A DNA stretch of 64,000 nt, taken from the NCBI RefSeq assembly GCF_016695175.1, contig NZ_CP068023.1, positions 1,228,501 through 1,292,500 of the forward strand, given 5' to 3'. The notes beneath the pieces were generated by a model. It was given only the letters and a program-made list of their open reading frames with translations, was not told the origin of the DNA and made no database searches. Source of the stretch: Pseudoalteromonas sp. GCY. GTDB lineage: Bacteria > Pseudomonadota > Gammaproteobacteria > Enterobacterales > Alteromonadaceae. This document shows, one piece after another, positions 20,097-29,926 of the stretch. The position numbers and the translations under genes were made by a program. Each line of letters starts with the position of its first letter. Within the stretch, counting starts at the first letter, position 1.

Positions 20097-23000
20097 TTAA
20101 AGAGTGTTCATAATTTCTGACATTTTTATTAAGTCGTCCGGTGTTTTTATCCAGCTGTTATGCGACCCTTTCATGGTGAACACTTGAACCTGACTGGGTT
20201 GCATTACTTCTTCTATAAGATTTTGATTCTTATCAAGGTAGCGGTTGATTATATGGCTGGAAAGTTGCAACTCTAGGCTATCTGACTGAGCCACTTCAAC
20301 CGCACAACCAGCACTAAATAGCGTCACCTTTGCGGTGCTAGAAAATGCCGGATCATTTTGATAGTGATAATTAATTCTATCGGGCTCAAGATGACTGAAT
20401 TCTGGGTGTAGAGCTAAAACTTCATCATGCATCGCGGCATAGTCAAAACAAGGGTCGACGAACACGAGATGTTCGACTGTGTCCCCCTCATTTTGCAGCA
20501 GTTTGACAACCTCAAGTGCCAGCGTTGCGCCAAAACTCCAACCAAAAATCCGATAAGGACCACAAGGCTTTAGCTTTTTAAGATGAATAGCATACTGCAA
20601 CGCCAATGTTTGGAACTGATAATAGTCATAGGCGAGCGAGTCCTTTGGTTTTTCCTGTGCGGCATAGATGTTATTGAAGCAATAACAAGGCACGGAAATC
20701 TTGGGAGCAATGGATTGCAAGTAGCTCTCAGCACCACCGCCACCCGGAGGGAAGAAAAACCATTCAATAGGAGCGTCGACTTCATTCACCAACACGCCGA
20801 CTTCAATATCGCTCAGGGTTTTTATACCTTGGGGATTTGCGGCTGTAATCGAATGTGAAACGACGGCTCGAAGGGCTGCATCGAACTGCTCTATGAATGC
20901 AGTGGTTTGCGTCTCATCTAACTGACTTGCAATGCTCACTTGCAGTCGCATTTGACGCACTTCGGCGTTAACGATGAGTGCCATTTCATCCTGATTCTCC
21001 TTGCTGCTGGCATCGCCTGAGTGTGCATTTAGCATTCGTATGCCCTGATCTTGTGCATCACTGTTGCTATCAAGTTGTCCCAAGTAATTAAAGCTAACTT
21101 TAGGTAATTGGCTGAAGGAAAATTCTCCACGTCTGACCAACTCGCTGAAGCCTAGCCCTTTATCTGGAATGGCACGAAGCGTTTCTTTGCTTTGAATAAT
21201 CAGGGTCGATAAATCCGTGTCATTTTTCAGGGCGACCGGAAACATACTAGTAAACCAGCCTAGTGTTCTTGAGGTATCAATATGGTCACTCAGATGTTCT
21301 CGGCCGTGACCTTCTAACGTGAGGTGGCAATAGTTTGTAGCAAAGGTATTGCACCAAGCCCGAGTAAACGCACTCATTAAGAGATCATTGATTTCGGTGT
21401 TAAACCCTGCAGGAGCAAGGCGTAGCAATTGCTCAGTAAGCTGAGTATCAAATTGATGCGTAAGACGCTGTTGTGATTTACCGTAAGGTACGTTTTGCTG
21501 TGTGCTTAACACATTTTGCCAATACGGTATTTGTTGTTCAAAAGGATGCAGGGCCACAACGTCTGACCATTGGCGATAACTGCTGGTTTTGTCGCTTAAG
21601 GTGTCGCCTTGTAGCAAGCGGCTTAAGTCTTCGACCAAAATACGCCACGAAACACCATCAATAACAAGGTGGTGAACGATAATTACGAGCCTAGTTAGCG
21701 GCGTATCATCGCTGAGTAAAACCGGTTGCCACAAAGCACCTGAACCGAGTTCAAAACGGGCGTGTATTTTACTCAACGCCAGACCGGTTTGCTGCTCATC
21801 AAGCCCCGAGGTGTCCAAATGGATAAGCTTTGGTGTTGGACACGCTGCAATACTCTGATATTGGGATTGCCAAGTCTCGGTTTTGCTAAACTGAGCGCGC
21901 AACATGTCATGTTGTTGATGCAGCTGCGCAAGTGCACGCTCCAAAGTATCTAGCGCGGTACTGTGCGGAAGTGCGAGCATGACCGACTGATTAAAATGCG
22001 CTTTATGACGGTAGTGGGAGTTGAGGAACCATTGCTGGATAGGTAATAACTTGATTTCTCCGCTGAGCTCACCTTGTTCTGCCTCGATTTCTACCCGTTC
22101 ATTATTTGCCAAAAATGCACAAAGCGCCTCTAGGGTTGGATACGTAAATATGTCTTTGGTCGACAGCGAATAGCCAGCACGTTTGAGAGCCGACATGAGC
22201 TGAATACTCATAATTGAGTCACCACCGATATGGAAGAAGTTATCTTCTAAGCCAACCTGCTTAATCCCCAATACAGCACACCAGATTTTAGCGATATGTT
22301 TTTGCTGTTCTGTGTTTGGAGCATGGTGAGTCTCAGCTTGGCTAAAATCGGGCTGCGGTAGTGCTCGGGCATCAATCTTGCCATTAACCGTAACGGGTAG
22401 GGCGTCTAATGTGACGTAGGCACTTGGCAGCATATAACTCGGCAGCATGTGAGAAAGTGTTTGCTTGAGCTTTGCCTCATCTAGTGACTCAGTATTTGCC
22501 ATGACCAAATAGGCCACGATACGTTTGATCCCATCTTGTTCACTCACGTTTACAAAAGCAGTATGAATTTGCGGTTGTTGCTTAATCGCAGTTTCAATCT
22601 CGCCAAGTTCGATGCGGTAACCACGAATTTTCACCTGAAAATCATTACGACCAACATACTCTAATAAGCCATCTTCACGCCATTTAACCAAATCTCCCGT
22701 TTTATACATTTTGTTCCAACCGCTTGCGAGATACCTATCCGATGCGAATGGATTAACTAAGAATGCTTGTTCGGTTAAATCTGGACGGTGTAAATAGCGT
22801 CTTGCCATACCCGCGCCGCCAATATAAAGCTCTCCTGCCACGCCCGGTGGCAGTATTTTGCCAGCAGGCGACAACACGTAAGCGGATTTATTGGCAATGG
22901 CACGGCCAATAGGTGCTCCGTGATTTACAGTGTTGAGTAAGCAGCAAGTCGCATAAACGGTGGTCTCTGTTGGGCCATAGGCGTGGTACAGCATCAGCTC

Positions 23001-26000
23001 TGGCGCTTGATGCTTAACTCGCTCAACCATAGCTAAGTCGACCGCCTCTCCACCAAAATTAATCTGTTTAAGTCCGGCGTGTAAGAAGAAGTCTTCGCTA
23101 GCTAAACGATTAAATAGCGCAGTGGTTACAAAACACGTATCAATCTGCTGTGCTTGGCAGTACTTAATCAGTCGTTCTGGATCAAGTTGAGTCTGTTTAT
23201 CTATCAGGTGTAGCGCTGCACCATTACTGAGTGTGACAAAGCAGTCAAAAATAAACGCGTCGAAGCTAATGCTCGATAAGCTGAGGACCTTGCTCAGTTG
23301 TGTGGGATCGATAAAGTGGTCGTCCGTGGCATAGTTTAATAGTGCCTCATGGTTGATTTCTACGCCTTTAGGGTTACCTGTGGTGCCAGAGGTATAGATA
23401 ATATAAGCCAAATCAGACGGGCTCACCGATACCGCTTGGTCTAAGCTTGTTTCCTTCATTGGTGTATCGCTGAGTACATGTGTCAGTGATGCAAGTGTTG
23501 TACTCACAACTCTATCCATTAATCCCGATTGGGTGACCACGATTTTCGCACCACAGTCCTTGGCAATATATTCAATCCTTGAGTCAGGAAATTCCGGTGA
23601 TACAGGAACATAACCACCGCCTGCTTTAAGAATAGCGAGGATCGCAACGATAGAATCTAGCTGTTTTTCATGCAGTAATAAGACTGGAAAATCACCTTGA
23701 TACTCGTTGCCGTAAATCTCAGCCTTAATCACCAATAATTGCTGGGCAAGCTGGCAAGCCTGACGGTTGAGTGCTTGATAACTTAGTGCTTTATCTTGCC
23801 AGACTACAGCGGTTGCATCCGGGGATACAGCGACTTTTTCACTCAATAAGTCGTTGAAGTTCTCGAAGCCACATGACTCGTGTTCAGTTTCATTCCACTC
23901 GTTGAGAATACGGGCCTTTTCCACAGTATTGGCAATTTCAATGTGCTGATGAGGTAAGTGAGTATTGTCAGCAATTTGTTCGAGGATAAGTAGCAGTTGA
24001 GATTGCAGTTGTGCGACACGTGCTGGTGAAAGCAAGCTGGCGTCGTACATCAGCTCAAGTTGCAGCTCTCCTAGCTCTTTTGCTATCAGTGCAAGCGGGT
24101 ATTCAACTTGCTCTGGTGCTGCGTCAAACTGCCAGCGAGCTTGTTGTGCCTCTGCTTGTTCATTTTCAAGGCTTGGGTAGTTTTCGAAAACGACTAGGCT
24201 TTGGAATAGCCGATTACCGCCTTGTTGCAGTGACGCGAGTGACACATTTGCATGGCTATTTAAGTCCAAAATGGCAGTTTGGATCTTCTCGAGTTGCTGC
24301 GCGATGGTAGCATCCGTAGGCCAATCAAGATAAAGCGGTAGCGTATTGATGTAAGCACCAACACTTTGCGCTATGCCGTCAATTGGTAAGTCACGACCTG
24401 CGATAGTTGTACCTACTAAAGTAAATTCGTCGCGAGTATAGATCTGAATAAGCTTGTGCCAGGCAAATTGGACCGCAGCATTGAGCGTGACAGAATGTTG
24501 CTGACACGTTTGCTGCAACTTACTTAACGTCTCGCTTGGTAGGGCAAAATGCAGCGCCTGCGGATCATGATTATGACGGAGCGTTTCTAAATCTGTTGAG
24601 TGACTAAACAGGGTGTTAAGATCGTTTGCCTGTGATAAATCGGCGACATGATATTGCCAAAATGCTTTGGTGGCGGCCTGATTATCTCTTAGGTAAGCAT
24701 GGGCATCTAAATAGGCGTTATCCACCTGTAAAACAGGTTCTCGACCTTGTAGTAATTGCGTATAGTTCTGGTGAACGGTCTGCATAACTAACGGGCCACT
24801 CCAACCATCACAAATACTGTGATGCTCAGTTTTTATCAGCTGATAATGGGCTTCACCACGCTTGATTAACTGTAGCTTCAATAACCCGGGTCTTGCAAAA
24901 TTAAATGGCTGATGTAACACCTGCTTCGCAAGCTTTTCTATGTGTGCTTGTTGTTCTGCTTTTGAGTATTGGCTGATGTCAATTACGCTAAAGTTATCTT
25001 CATCAACACAGGTGTGATCCACGATAAGTTGCAGCATGGTTTCTTCAACATCAAAAGCACAGCGTAGCGCTGGATATTGCAGTGAGGTTAGTTGCCACGC
25101 GCGACAGTAAAGCGCAGTGTCAATTTTATCGAAATACTGCATCTGTGACTGCACGCGATAGGCGGTATCTTCTGGATTATTTAGCTGGTGGAAGATAAAG
25201 CCTTGCTGCAAGTTTGTTGCGGGATAAACCGCGGCTAGGTCGTAACGTGTGCGCAGTGCATCTAAGTGGGCGAAGCTGACGCCCGTCAGGTTATAGTCGC
25301 TCGGCGTTTGTTTGGCGCCAAGCGCTTTGGTATGCAATGCTGTGTCGAGCACCGCTTGTAGACTGGCAGTGAACTGGCTTTGGAATAGGGCGAATTCGGT
25401 TTCAGACAACGCCGTGGTGCAATTTAAGACAAGCTGACCATGAATAATAGCCGCGTTGATATCAAGAACGTAATGGCCGTTATTTTCGCTTGCGACTGGT
25501 TGACCTGTAATGGCTTCAGTTAAGTAGAAGTTACCACTGGGTTGCTGCGTTTTTGCGCCACCGATTTGGCCTAAATAGTTGAATGCAACAGTTGGTAAAG
25601 TCCCCGTCACTTGTTTGGAAAAATAGAATTGACCAAAACCAACGCCATTGTCTGGCAACTTACGCAACTGCTCTTTGGCATTGACGATAGCGCTTTCGAG
25701 ACTAGAACCCGCATGGAGTGCTAGTGGATATAATGATGTAAACCAGCCCACGGTGCGTGAATGATCTATATCTTCGGCGATGTGTTCACGACCGTGCCCT
25801 TCAAGTGCAATAACCTGATCATTGCAGCCAGTGATATGGGCGAGAGTTAGTGACAGCGCGGCGACGACAAGGTCTCGAGGCTCTGTGTGGTAGCCTTGAT
25901 TAGCATCAAACAGCAGCGTTTGTGTAAATGCAGAGTCAAGTTTAATCACTTGGTTTGTCGGTGTGTTATTCGCTGTTAAGTGCGTTTGGCAAGTATCAAG

Positions 26001-29000
26001 TACTTCCTGCCAGTAATTAATTTGTTCGACTTGAACATTTGCATATTGGGCTAAGGTCTCAACCCATTGACGATAGCTTGAGGCTTTTTGCGCCAACTCT
26101 TTGCCTTGATAAAGGCTATTTAAATCCTCAATTAGGATCCGCCAAGAGACAAAGTCAATGATCAGGTGGTGGAAGGCCAGTACCAATACATCTTGGCTTT
26201 GGCGTTTGACACGAATTGCCTGCCATAAAGGGCCTGAATTTAACTCAAACTGTGACTGTAAGCGTGTTAATTGCTTGGTTAGCTCGTCGTCACTGAGTGT
26301 GTCTGCATCAAGTTTAACTAGAGGTGCCATGGTGCTATTTTGTTGGTACTGCTGGGTAATGTGCGCCGTCTTTTGATTGAACACAAGGCGTAGCACATCA
26401 TGTTGCTCAGCAAGCTCGGACAATAGCGCAACTAATCTCTCATCACTGATTGTACTTGGCATCACAGTAGCGAAGGTTTGGGCAAAGTGTGCGGGGTTAG
26501 CAAACTGATTTGCAAAAAACCACTGTTGGATAGGCAGCAGATCGAACTCGCCTTCAAGCTGGCCTTGTTCGGTTTTTATCGTAACCTTCTTATCGCCATT
26601 CGAACTGATAAGTTTTGCCAGCCGCGCGGGAGTTGGGGCGGCAAATATCTCTTTAACTTGTACCGTTAATCCTGCTTCTCTTAAGCGTGAAACCAGCTGA
26701 ATACTGACAATTGAATCGCCGCCGATTTGGAAGAAGTTATCCTCAATCCCCACTTGCTCAAGGCCAAGTACCTGCTGCCAAATCTCACAAAGTTGGGTCT
26801 CTAAGTCATTACGCGGTGCCACATAAAGGTTGTCGGCTTGAAGCTCTGGTGCGGGAAGTGCCTTGCGGTCAAGCTTACCGTTACCTGTGAGTGGAATATG
26901 CTCGATTAGGGTAAAGTGACTGGGCACCATGTATTCAGGTAAAGCAGCACTTAGCGCGAGTTTTAATTCAGTGAGCTCAAGGGTGGGCTCTGCAACAAGA
27001 TAAGCGGCTAATGCTTTGCCTTGCGGTGCAGGCACATCAATTACCACTGCGTTTTGTACGCCTTGCTGGTTGACAATGGCTGCCGCAATCTCGCCTAATT
27101 CGACACGATAACCACGAATTTTCACTTGCTCATCGTTACGACCGAGATACACCAAGTCGCCGTTGTCTAGGAAGCGGGCAAGGTCACCGGTTTTGTACAG
27201 CTTGCTATGGGCGGGGTCGTGACTAAATGGATTATCAATAAAGCGCTCGGCATTGAGTTCTGGGCGGTTTAAGTAACCACGGGCAACCCCAAGGCCTGAA
27301 ATATACAACTCACCCGGCGCGCCAATAGGCATGGGCTGGAGCGACTCAGATAACACATGAAGATTAACGTTAGGGTAAGCTTTACCTATGCCTTGATGAA
27401 GACGTGGGTAGGCCTGTGCTAGCATCGCACCGACCGTGGCTTCCGTTGGGCCATATTCATCGAAGATAGCGTTCACATGGTCGCTTAATGCGGCAATGGC
27501 CTGCTCAGTCAGCGCTTCACCACCGAGCATTAGGGCATCAACTTGTGCATCGCTGTCAGGCAATAGCGCCATGGCAAGACTAGGTGTGGTTTTCACAAAG
27601 CCAACATTCGCGGCACTTAGGTGAGCTCTAAAAGCGGCGGCATCAAGAATATCGCCTTCATAGACACACACCGTTTGTCCAGCAAGGAGCGGGCATAAGG
27701 TGGTCGTCACCGACAGGTCAAAACAGTAGTTAGAAGAAAAGTCGATATTACGATACTTGTCACCTAACTGGCTGGTTAAGGCGTGAAGATAATAAAGCAC
27801 ATTGTGCTGAGTGAGCATTACGCCTTTTGGTTGTCCGGTTGTCCCTGAGGTGTAGATGATATAAGCCAAGTTAGCCAACGCAGTTGGACGGGTTAGGTTC
27901 TCTGACTCCACTGCAAGTGCACGGGTATTCACACTGAGCGCCTTCACGCCGAGCGCATTCACGCCGAGCGCCGCCACTTTTCCAAGCACAGGGTTAAGTG
28001 ACGGCAAGTGGCTTTCCTGCGTTAGCACTAAGTCGGTGTTGGTGTCGGTTAAAATAAATTCAACCCGAGCTTCGGGGTAATCTGGTGAAACAGGCACATA
28101 GGTACCACCGGCTTTGAGCACGGCCAAAATAGCAATAAGCATCTCGCTACTGCGAGAAAAGTAGAGGGCGATAGGGGTATCGGCAGGCAATAGGCCAGCT
28201 TGGGCTTTGGGGTGCTGAGCAAGGATTTGCTGTGCAAGGGCATTGGCTTTACCGTTCACTTCGGCATAAGACAGCGCTTCACCGCTGCTGGTTAACATGG
28301 CCGTTTGCTCAGGGGTGTTAGCGGCGTGCTGCTCTACTAAGCTTGCGAGATCTTTATCAGTGGCAAACGACTCGGCGTTGTTGTGCCAAGCACGTATTGT
28401 GTTAGTCTCAGTTCTATTTTGTAAGGCTATCTTTGCAAGTGGCTGCGCAGCTCTTGCGATCACCTGATCGATAATATTGATAAAGCGCTCAGCAAGAGTT
28501 GCGATCCAGTCACTTGGAAATAGCGCGGTGGCATAGTTAATATCACCAAAGACTTCTTCGTCACCATTTTGTAGCAGTAAACTAATGTCGAACTTTGCCA
28601 CTTTATGGAGCGCTTTTACTTGTGACTCATCCACTGGCGTAAACAGCTGTTGGCTGCTGTCGTCGCTGTTATTTTTAAATTGTTCAAGCGCAAACATCAT
28701 TTGAAATAGCGGGTGGCGAGACGGATCCCGTTGTAATTTTAGGGCGTCGACCAATTTATCAAATGGCAGGTCTTGGTGCGCCTTTGCGGCTTTTAAGGTT
28801 TGGTGCACTTGTTGGATTAAGGCATTAAAGTCGAGTGCGTTATCAATATGAACTGGCAGGGCTAAGCTATTGACCAAAAAGCCAATAAGATTTTGTGTCT
28901 GGCTTAGATGACGGTTGTCAGACGGCGTACCGATAACTAAATCTGACTGACCGCTGGTTGCTTGTAATGTCAATGCCCAACTGCTGAGCAGCACCACATA

Positions 29001-29924
29001 AAGACTGGTTTGCTGCGTTTTGGCTATGGCCTTTAGGGCTTCGCTTCGTTCCTGACCCAAATGAATACGGTGGTCAGCACCGTGATATTGGTATTCATTT
29101 GGTCTTGGTAGTGGCGAATGTAATTCAAGCTGCTCAGCGCCTGCAAGTGCATCAGTCCAGTGGTCTAAAAGCTTAGCTAAAGTATCGCCGCTGAGATACT
29201 CGCGCTGCCATTTTGCGTAATCTTGGTACTGTAACTCAAGCGCTGGTAGCTCAGGCGTTTTGCCTGAAGCTAGCATAAAATAGGCTTGGTGTAGCTCACG
29301 CATAAAGATTTCGGTGGACCAGCCATCAAACGCAATATGGTGCCACATAAATAGCACGTAACGTTCAGCGCCTACTGTCCAACAGCAAACCTTGAACATA
29401 GGCTCATTGGCTAAGTCAAATGGTGTACTGATCGCTTGTTTAACAGCCGTATTAAGCGCAGCTAAGTCAGCCACAGGGCTAGGCGTAATTTCAATACAAG
29501 CGCTCAACACTTCTTGATAGTCGTGGCCTTGCTCGTCTTGACGATAGACACTGCGAAGTACTTCATGCCTATCTAACACGATATTCAGTGCTTGCGTTAA
29601 TCGCGCAAGCTCTGTGTGATAAGAGAGTTTAACCAAAAACGGAATATGATAAGCGTTGGTGCCATTTTCTAAGCGTTCGATAAATAATAAACGCTCTTGC
29701 GCAAACGAAAGCGGATAGCGGTTTAATTCTGGCAGTGTATTAAACGCATCCTTTGAAAAAATTGCTTTTGCTTCAAGGTAATCCATTAACTGCGTTTTGT
29801 TTGACTTTAACTTTGCAACAAGCGCAGCATCTGGCGCTTGCGCGCCAAATGACAGCTCTAGTCCGCCGTCTTGCAACCAGATTGAGAGATTGTGATCTTT
29901 CAGTTCAGCGAGCAATGACAACAT
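20097..29924 (-). CDS. altM: NRPS, modules 4 and 5 with terminal epimerase and thioesterase
   Basis: A 3275-residue synthetase: TubC-like docking domain (1-55), C (HHIAFDG near 195, LCL-like), A, T (GGDSI near 1067), E (HHLIIDFVSW near 1250), C (EHHSICDGW near 1700, DCL-like), A, T (near 2568), E (HHLVIDGVSW near 2750) and thioesterase (GWSFGA near 3126, late His in KGSHNSW). Pocket residues read from the sequence are DLTKMGEVGK for the first A domain (close to the Asn code DLTKLGEVGK) and DAFFNGAVYK for the second (branched aliphatic such as Leu, Ile or Val). So it adds Asn and a hydrophobic residue, epimerises both, and releases the peptide, presumably as the Thr-linked lactone known for alterochromides. 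It starts two bases after altL ends. Confidence 0.95.
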   Translation of the reverse strand: MLSLLAELKDHNLSIWLQDGGLELSFGAQAPDAALVAKLKSNKTQLMDYLEAKAIFSKDAFNTLPELNRYPLSFAQERLLFIERLENGTNAYHIPFLVKLSYHTELARLTQALNIVLDRHEVLRSVYRQDEQGHDYQEVLSACIEITPSPVADLAALNTAVKQAISTPFDLANEPMFKVCCWTVGAERYVLFMWHHIAFDGWSTEIFMRELHQAYFMLASGKTPELPALELQYQDYAKWQREYLSGDTLAKLLDHWTDALAGAEQLELHSPLPRPNEYQYHGADHRIHLGQERSEALKAIAKTQQTSLYVVLLSSWALTLQATSGQSDLVIGTPSDNRHLSQTQNLIGFLVNSLALPVHIDNALDFNALIQQVHQTLKAAKAHQDLPFDKLVDALKLQRDPSRHPLFQMMFALEQFKNNSDDSSQQLFTPVDESQVKALHKVAKFDISLLLQNGDEEVFGDINYATALFPSDWIATLAERFINIIDQVIARAAQPLAKIALQNRTETNTIRAWHNNAESFATDKDLASLVEQHAANTPEQTAMLTSSGEALSYAEVNGKANALAQQILAQHPKAQAGLLPADTPIALYFSRSSEMLIAILAVLKAGGTYVPVSPDYPEARVEFILTDTNTDLVLTQESHLPSLNPVLGKVAALGVNALGVKALSVNTRALAVESENLTRPTALANLAYIIYTSGTTGQPKGVMLTQHNVLYYLHALTSQLGDKYRNIDFSSNYCFDLSVTTTLCPLLAGQTVCVYEGDILDAAAFRAHLSAANVGFVKTTPSLAMALLPDSDAQVDALMLGGEALTEQAIAALSDHVNAIFDEYGPTEATVGAMLAQAYPRLHQGIGKAYPNVNLHVLSESLQPMPIGAPGELYISGLGVARGYLNRPELNAERFIDNPFSHDPAHSKLYKTGDLARFLDNGDLVYLGRNDEQVKIRGYRVELGEIAAAIVNQQGVQNAVVIDVPAPQGKALAAYLVAEPTLELTELKLALSAALPEYMVPSHFTLIEHIPLTGNGKLDRKALPAPELQADNLYVAPRNDLETQLCEIWQQVLGLEQVGIEDNFFQIGGDSIVSIQLVSRLREAGLTVQVKEIFAAPTPARLAKLISSNGDKKVTIKTEQGQLEGEFDLLPIQQWFFANQFANPAHFAQTFATVMPSTISDERLVALLSELAEQHDVLRLVFNQKTAHITQQYQQNSTMAPLVKLDADTLSDDELTKQLTRLQSQFELNSGPLWQAIRVKRQSQDVLVLAFHHLIIDFVSWRILIEDLNSLYQGKELAQKASSYRQWVETLAQYANVQVEQINYWQEVLDTCQTHLTANNTPTNQVIKLDSAFTQTLLFDANQGYHTEPRDLVVAALSLTLAHITGCNDQVIALEGHGREHIAEDIDHSRTVGWFTSLYPLALHAGSSLESAIVNAKEQLRKLPDNGVGFGQFYFSKQVTGTLPTVAFNYLGQIGGAKTQQPSGNFYLTEAITGQPVASENNGHYVLDINAAIIHGQLVLNCTTALSETEFALFQSQFTASLQAVLDTALHTKALGAKQTPSDYNLTGVSFAHLDALRTRYDLAAVYPATNLQQGFIFHQLNNPEDTAYRVQSQMQYFDKIDTALYCRAWQLTSLQYPALRCAFDVEETMLQLIVDHTCVDEDNFSVIDISQYSKAEQQAHIEKLAKQVLHQPFNFARPGLLKLQLIKRGEAHYQLIKTEHHSICDGWSGPLVMQTVHQNYTQLLQGREPVLQVDNAYLDAHAYLRDNQAATKAFWQYHVADLSQANDLNTLFSHSTDLETLRHNHDPQALHFALPSETLSKLQQTCQQHSVTLNAAVQFAWHKLIQIYTRDEFTLVGTTIAGRDLPIDGIAQSVGAYINTLPLYLDWPTDATIAQQLEKIQTAILDLNSHANVSLASLQQGGNRLFQSLVVFENYPSLENEQAEAQQARWQFDAAPEQVEYPLALIAKELGELQLELMYDASLLSPARVAQLQSQLLLILEQIADNTHLPHQHIEIANTVEKARILNEWNETEHESCGFENFNDLLSEKVAVSPDATAVVWQDKALSYQALNRQACQLAQQLLVIKAEIYGNEYQGDFPVLLLHEKQLDSIVAILAILKAGGGYVPVSPEFPDSRIEYIAKDCGAKIVVTQSGLMDRVVSTTLASLTHVLSDTPMKETSLDQAVSVSPSDLAYIIYTSGTTGNPKGVEINHEALLNYATDDHFIDPTQLSKVLSLSSISFDAFIFDCFVTLSNGAALHLIDKQTQLDPERLIKYCQAQQIDTCFVTTALFNRLASEDFFLHAGLKQINFGGEAVDLAMVERVKHQAPELMLYHAYGPTETTVYATCCLLNTVNHGAPIGRAIANKSAYVLSPAGKILPPGVAGELYIGGAGMARRYLHRPDLTEQAFLVNPFASDRYLASGWNKMYKTGDLVKWREDGLLEYVGRNDFQVKIRGYRIELGEIETAIKQQPQIHTAFVNVSEQDGIKRIVAYLVMANTESLDEAKLKQTLSHMLPSYMLPSAYVTLDALPVTVNGKIDARALPQPDFSQAETHHAPNTEQQKHIAKIWCAVLGIKQVGLEDNFFHIGGDSIMSIQLMSALKRAGYSLSTKDIFTYPTLEALCAFLANNERVEIEAEQGELSGEIKLLPIQQWFLNSHYRHKAHFNQSVMLALPHSTALDTLERALAQLHQQHDMLRAQFSKTETWQSQYQSIAACPTPKLIHLDTSGLDEQQTGLALSKIHARFELGSGALWQPVLLSDDTPLTRLVIIVHHLVIDGVSWRILVEDLSRLLQGDTLSDKTSSYRQWSDVVALHPFEQQIPYWQNVLSTQQNVPYGKSQQRLTHQFDTQLTEQLLRLAPAGFNTEINDLLMSAFTRAWCNTFATNYCHLTLEGHGREHLSDHIDTSRTLGWFTSMFPVALKNDTDLSTLIIQSKETLRAIPDKGLGFSELVRRGEFSFSQLPKVSFNYLGQLDSNSDAQDQGIRMLNAHSGDASSKENQDEMALIVNAEVRQMRLQVSIASQLDETQTTAFIEQFDAALRAVVSHSITAANPQGIKTLSDIEVGVLVNEVDAPIEWFFFPPGGGGAESYLQSIAPKISVPCYCFNNIYAAQEKPKDSLAYDYYQFQTLALQYAIHLKKLKPCGPYRIFGWSFGATLALEVVKLLQNEGDTVEHLVFVDPCFDYAAMHDEVLALHPEFSHLEPDRINYHYQNDPAFSSTAKVTLFSAGCAVEVAQSDSLELQLSSHIINRYLDKNQNLIEEVMQPSQVQVFTMKGSHNSWIKTPDDLIKMSEIMNTL
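26729..28388 (-). repeat. Near-identical A-domain copy 2 (Asn-specific, in altM)
   Basis: This stretch encodes the first A domain of AltM and the start of its T domain. It matches 30131-31757 in altL almost base for base over about 1.6 kb. The match fades sharply at both edges: within the T domain on one side and in the C-A linker on the other. It contains two extra 15-bp units compared with the altL copy. Confidence 0.95.
27931..27975 (-). repeat. 15-bp tandem repeat inside the altM A domain
   Basis: Three in-frame 15-base units (27931-27945, 27946-27960, 27961-27975; type ACGCCGAGCGCATTC on the + strand) encode repeated pentapeptides of the form A-L-G/S-V-N/K. The altL copy has one unit (31332-31346). 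The repeat lies in a variable surface linker before the YTSGTTG core. Confidence 0.92.
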
Positions 29925-29926
29925 GG

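Noticed and set aside
20583..20858. Reading frames on the + strand inside the NRPS genes
   Set aside because: They mirror the codon pattern of the large genes on the other strand and have no ribosome-binding sites or family features.
27931..27975. CRISPR-like repeat
   Set aside because: It has three short in-frame units without spacers, inside a coding region.
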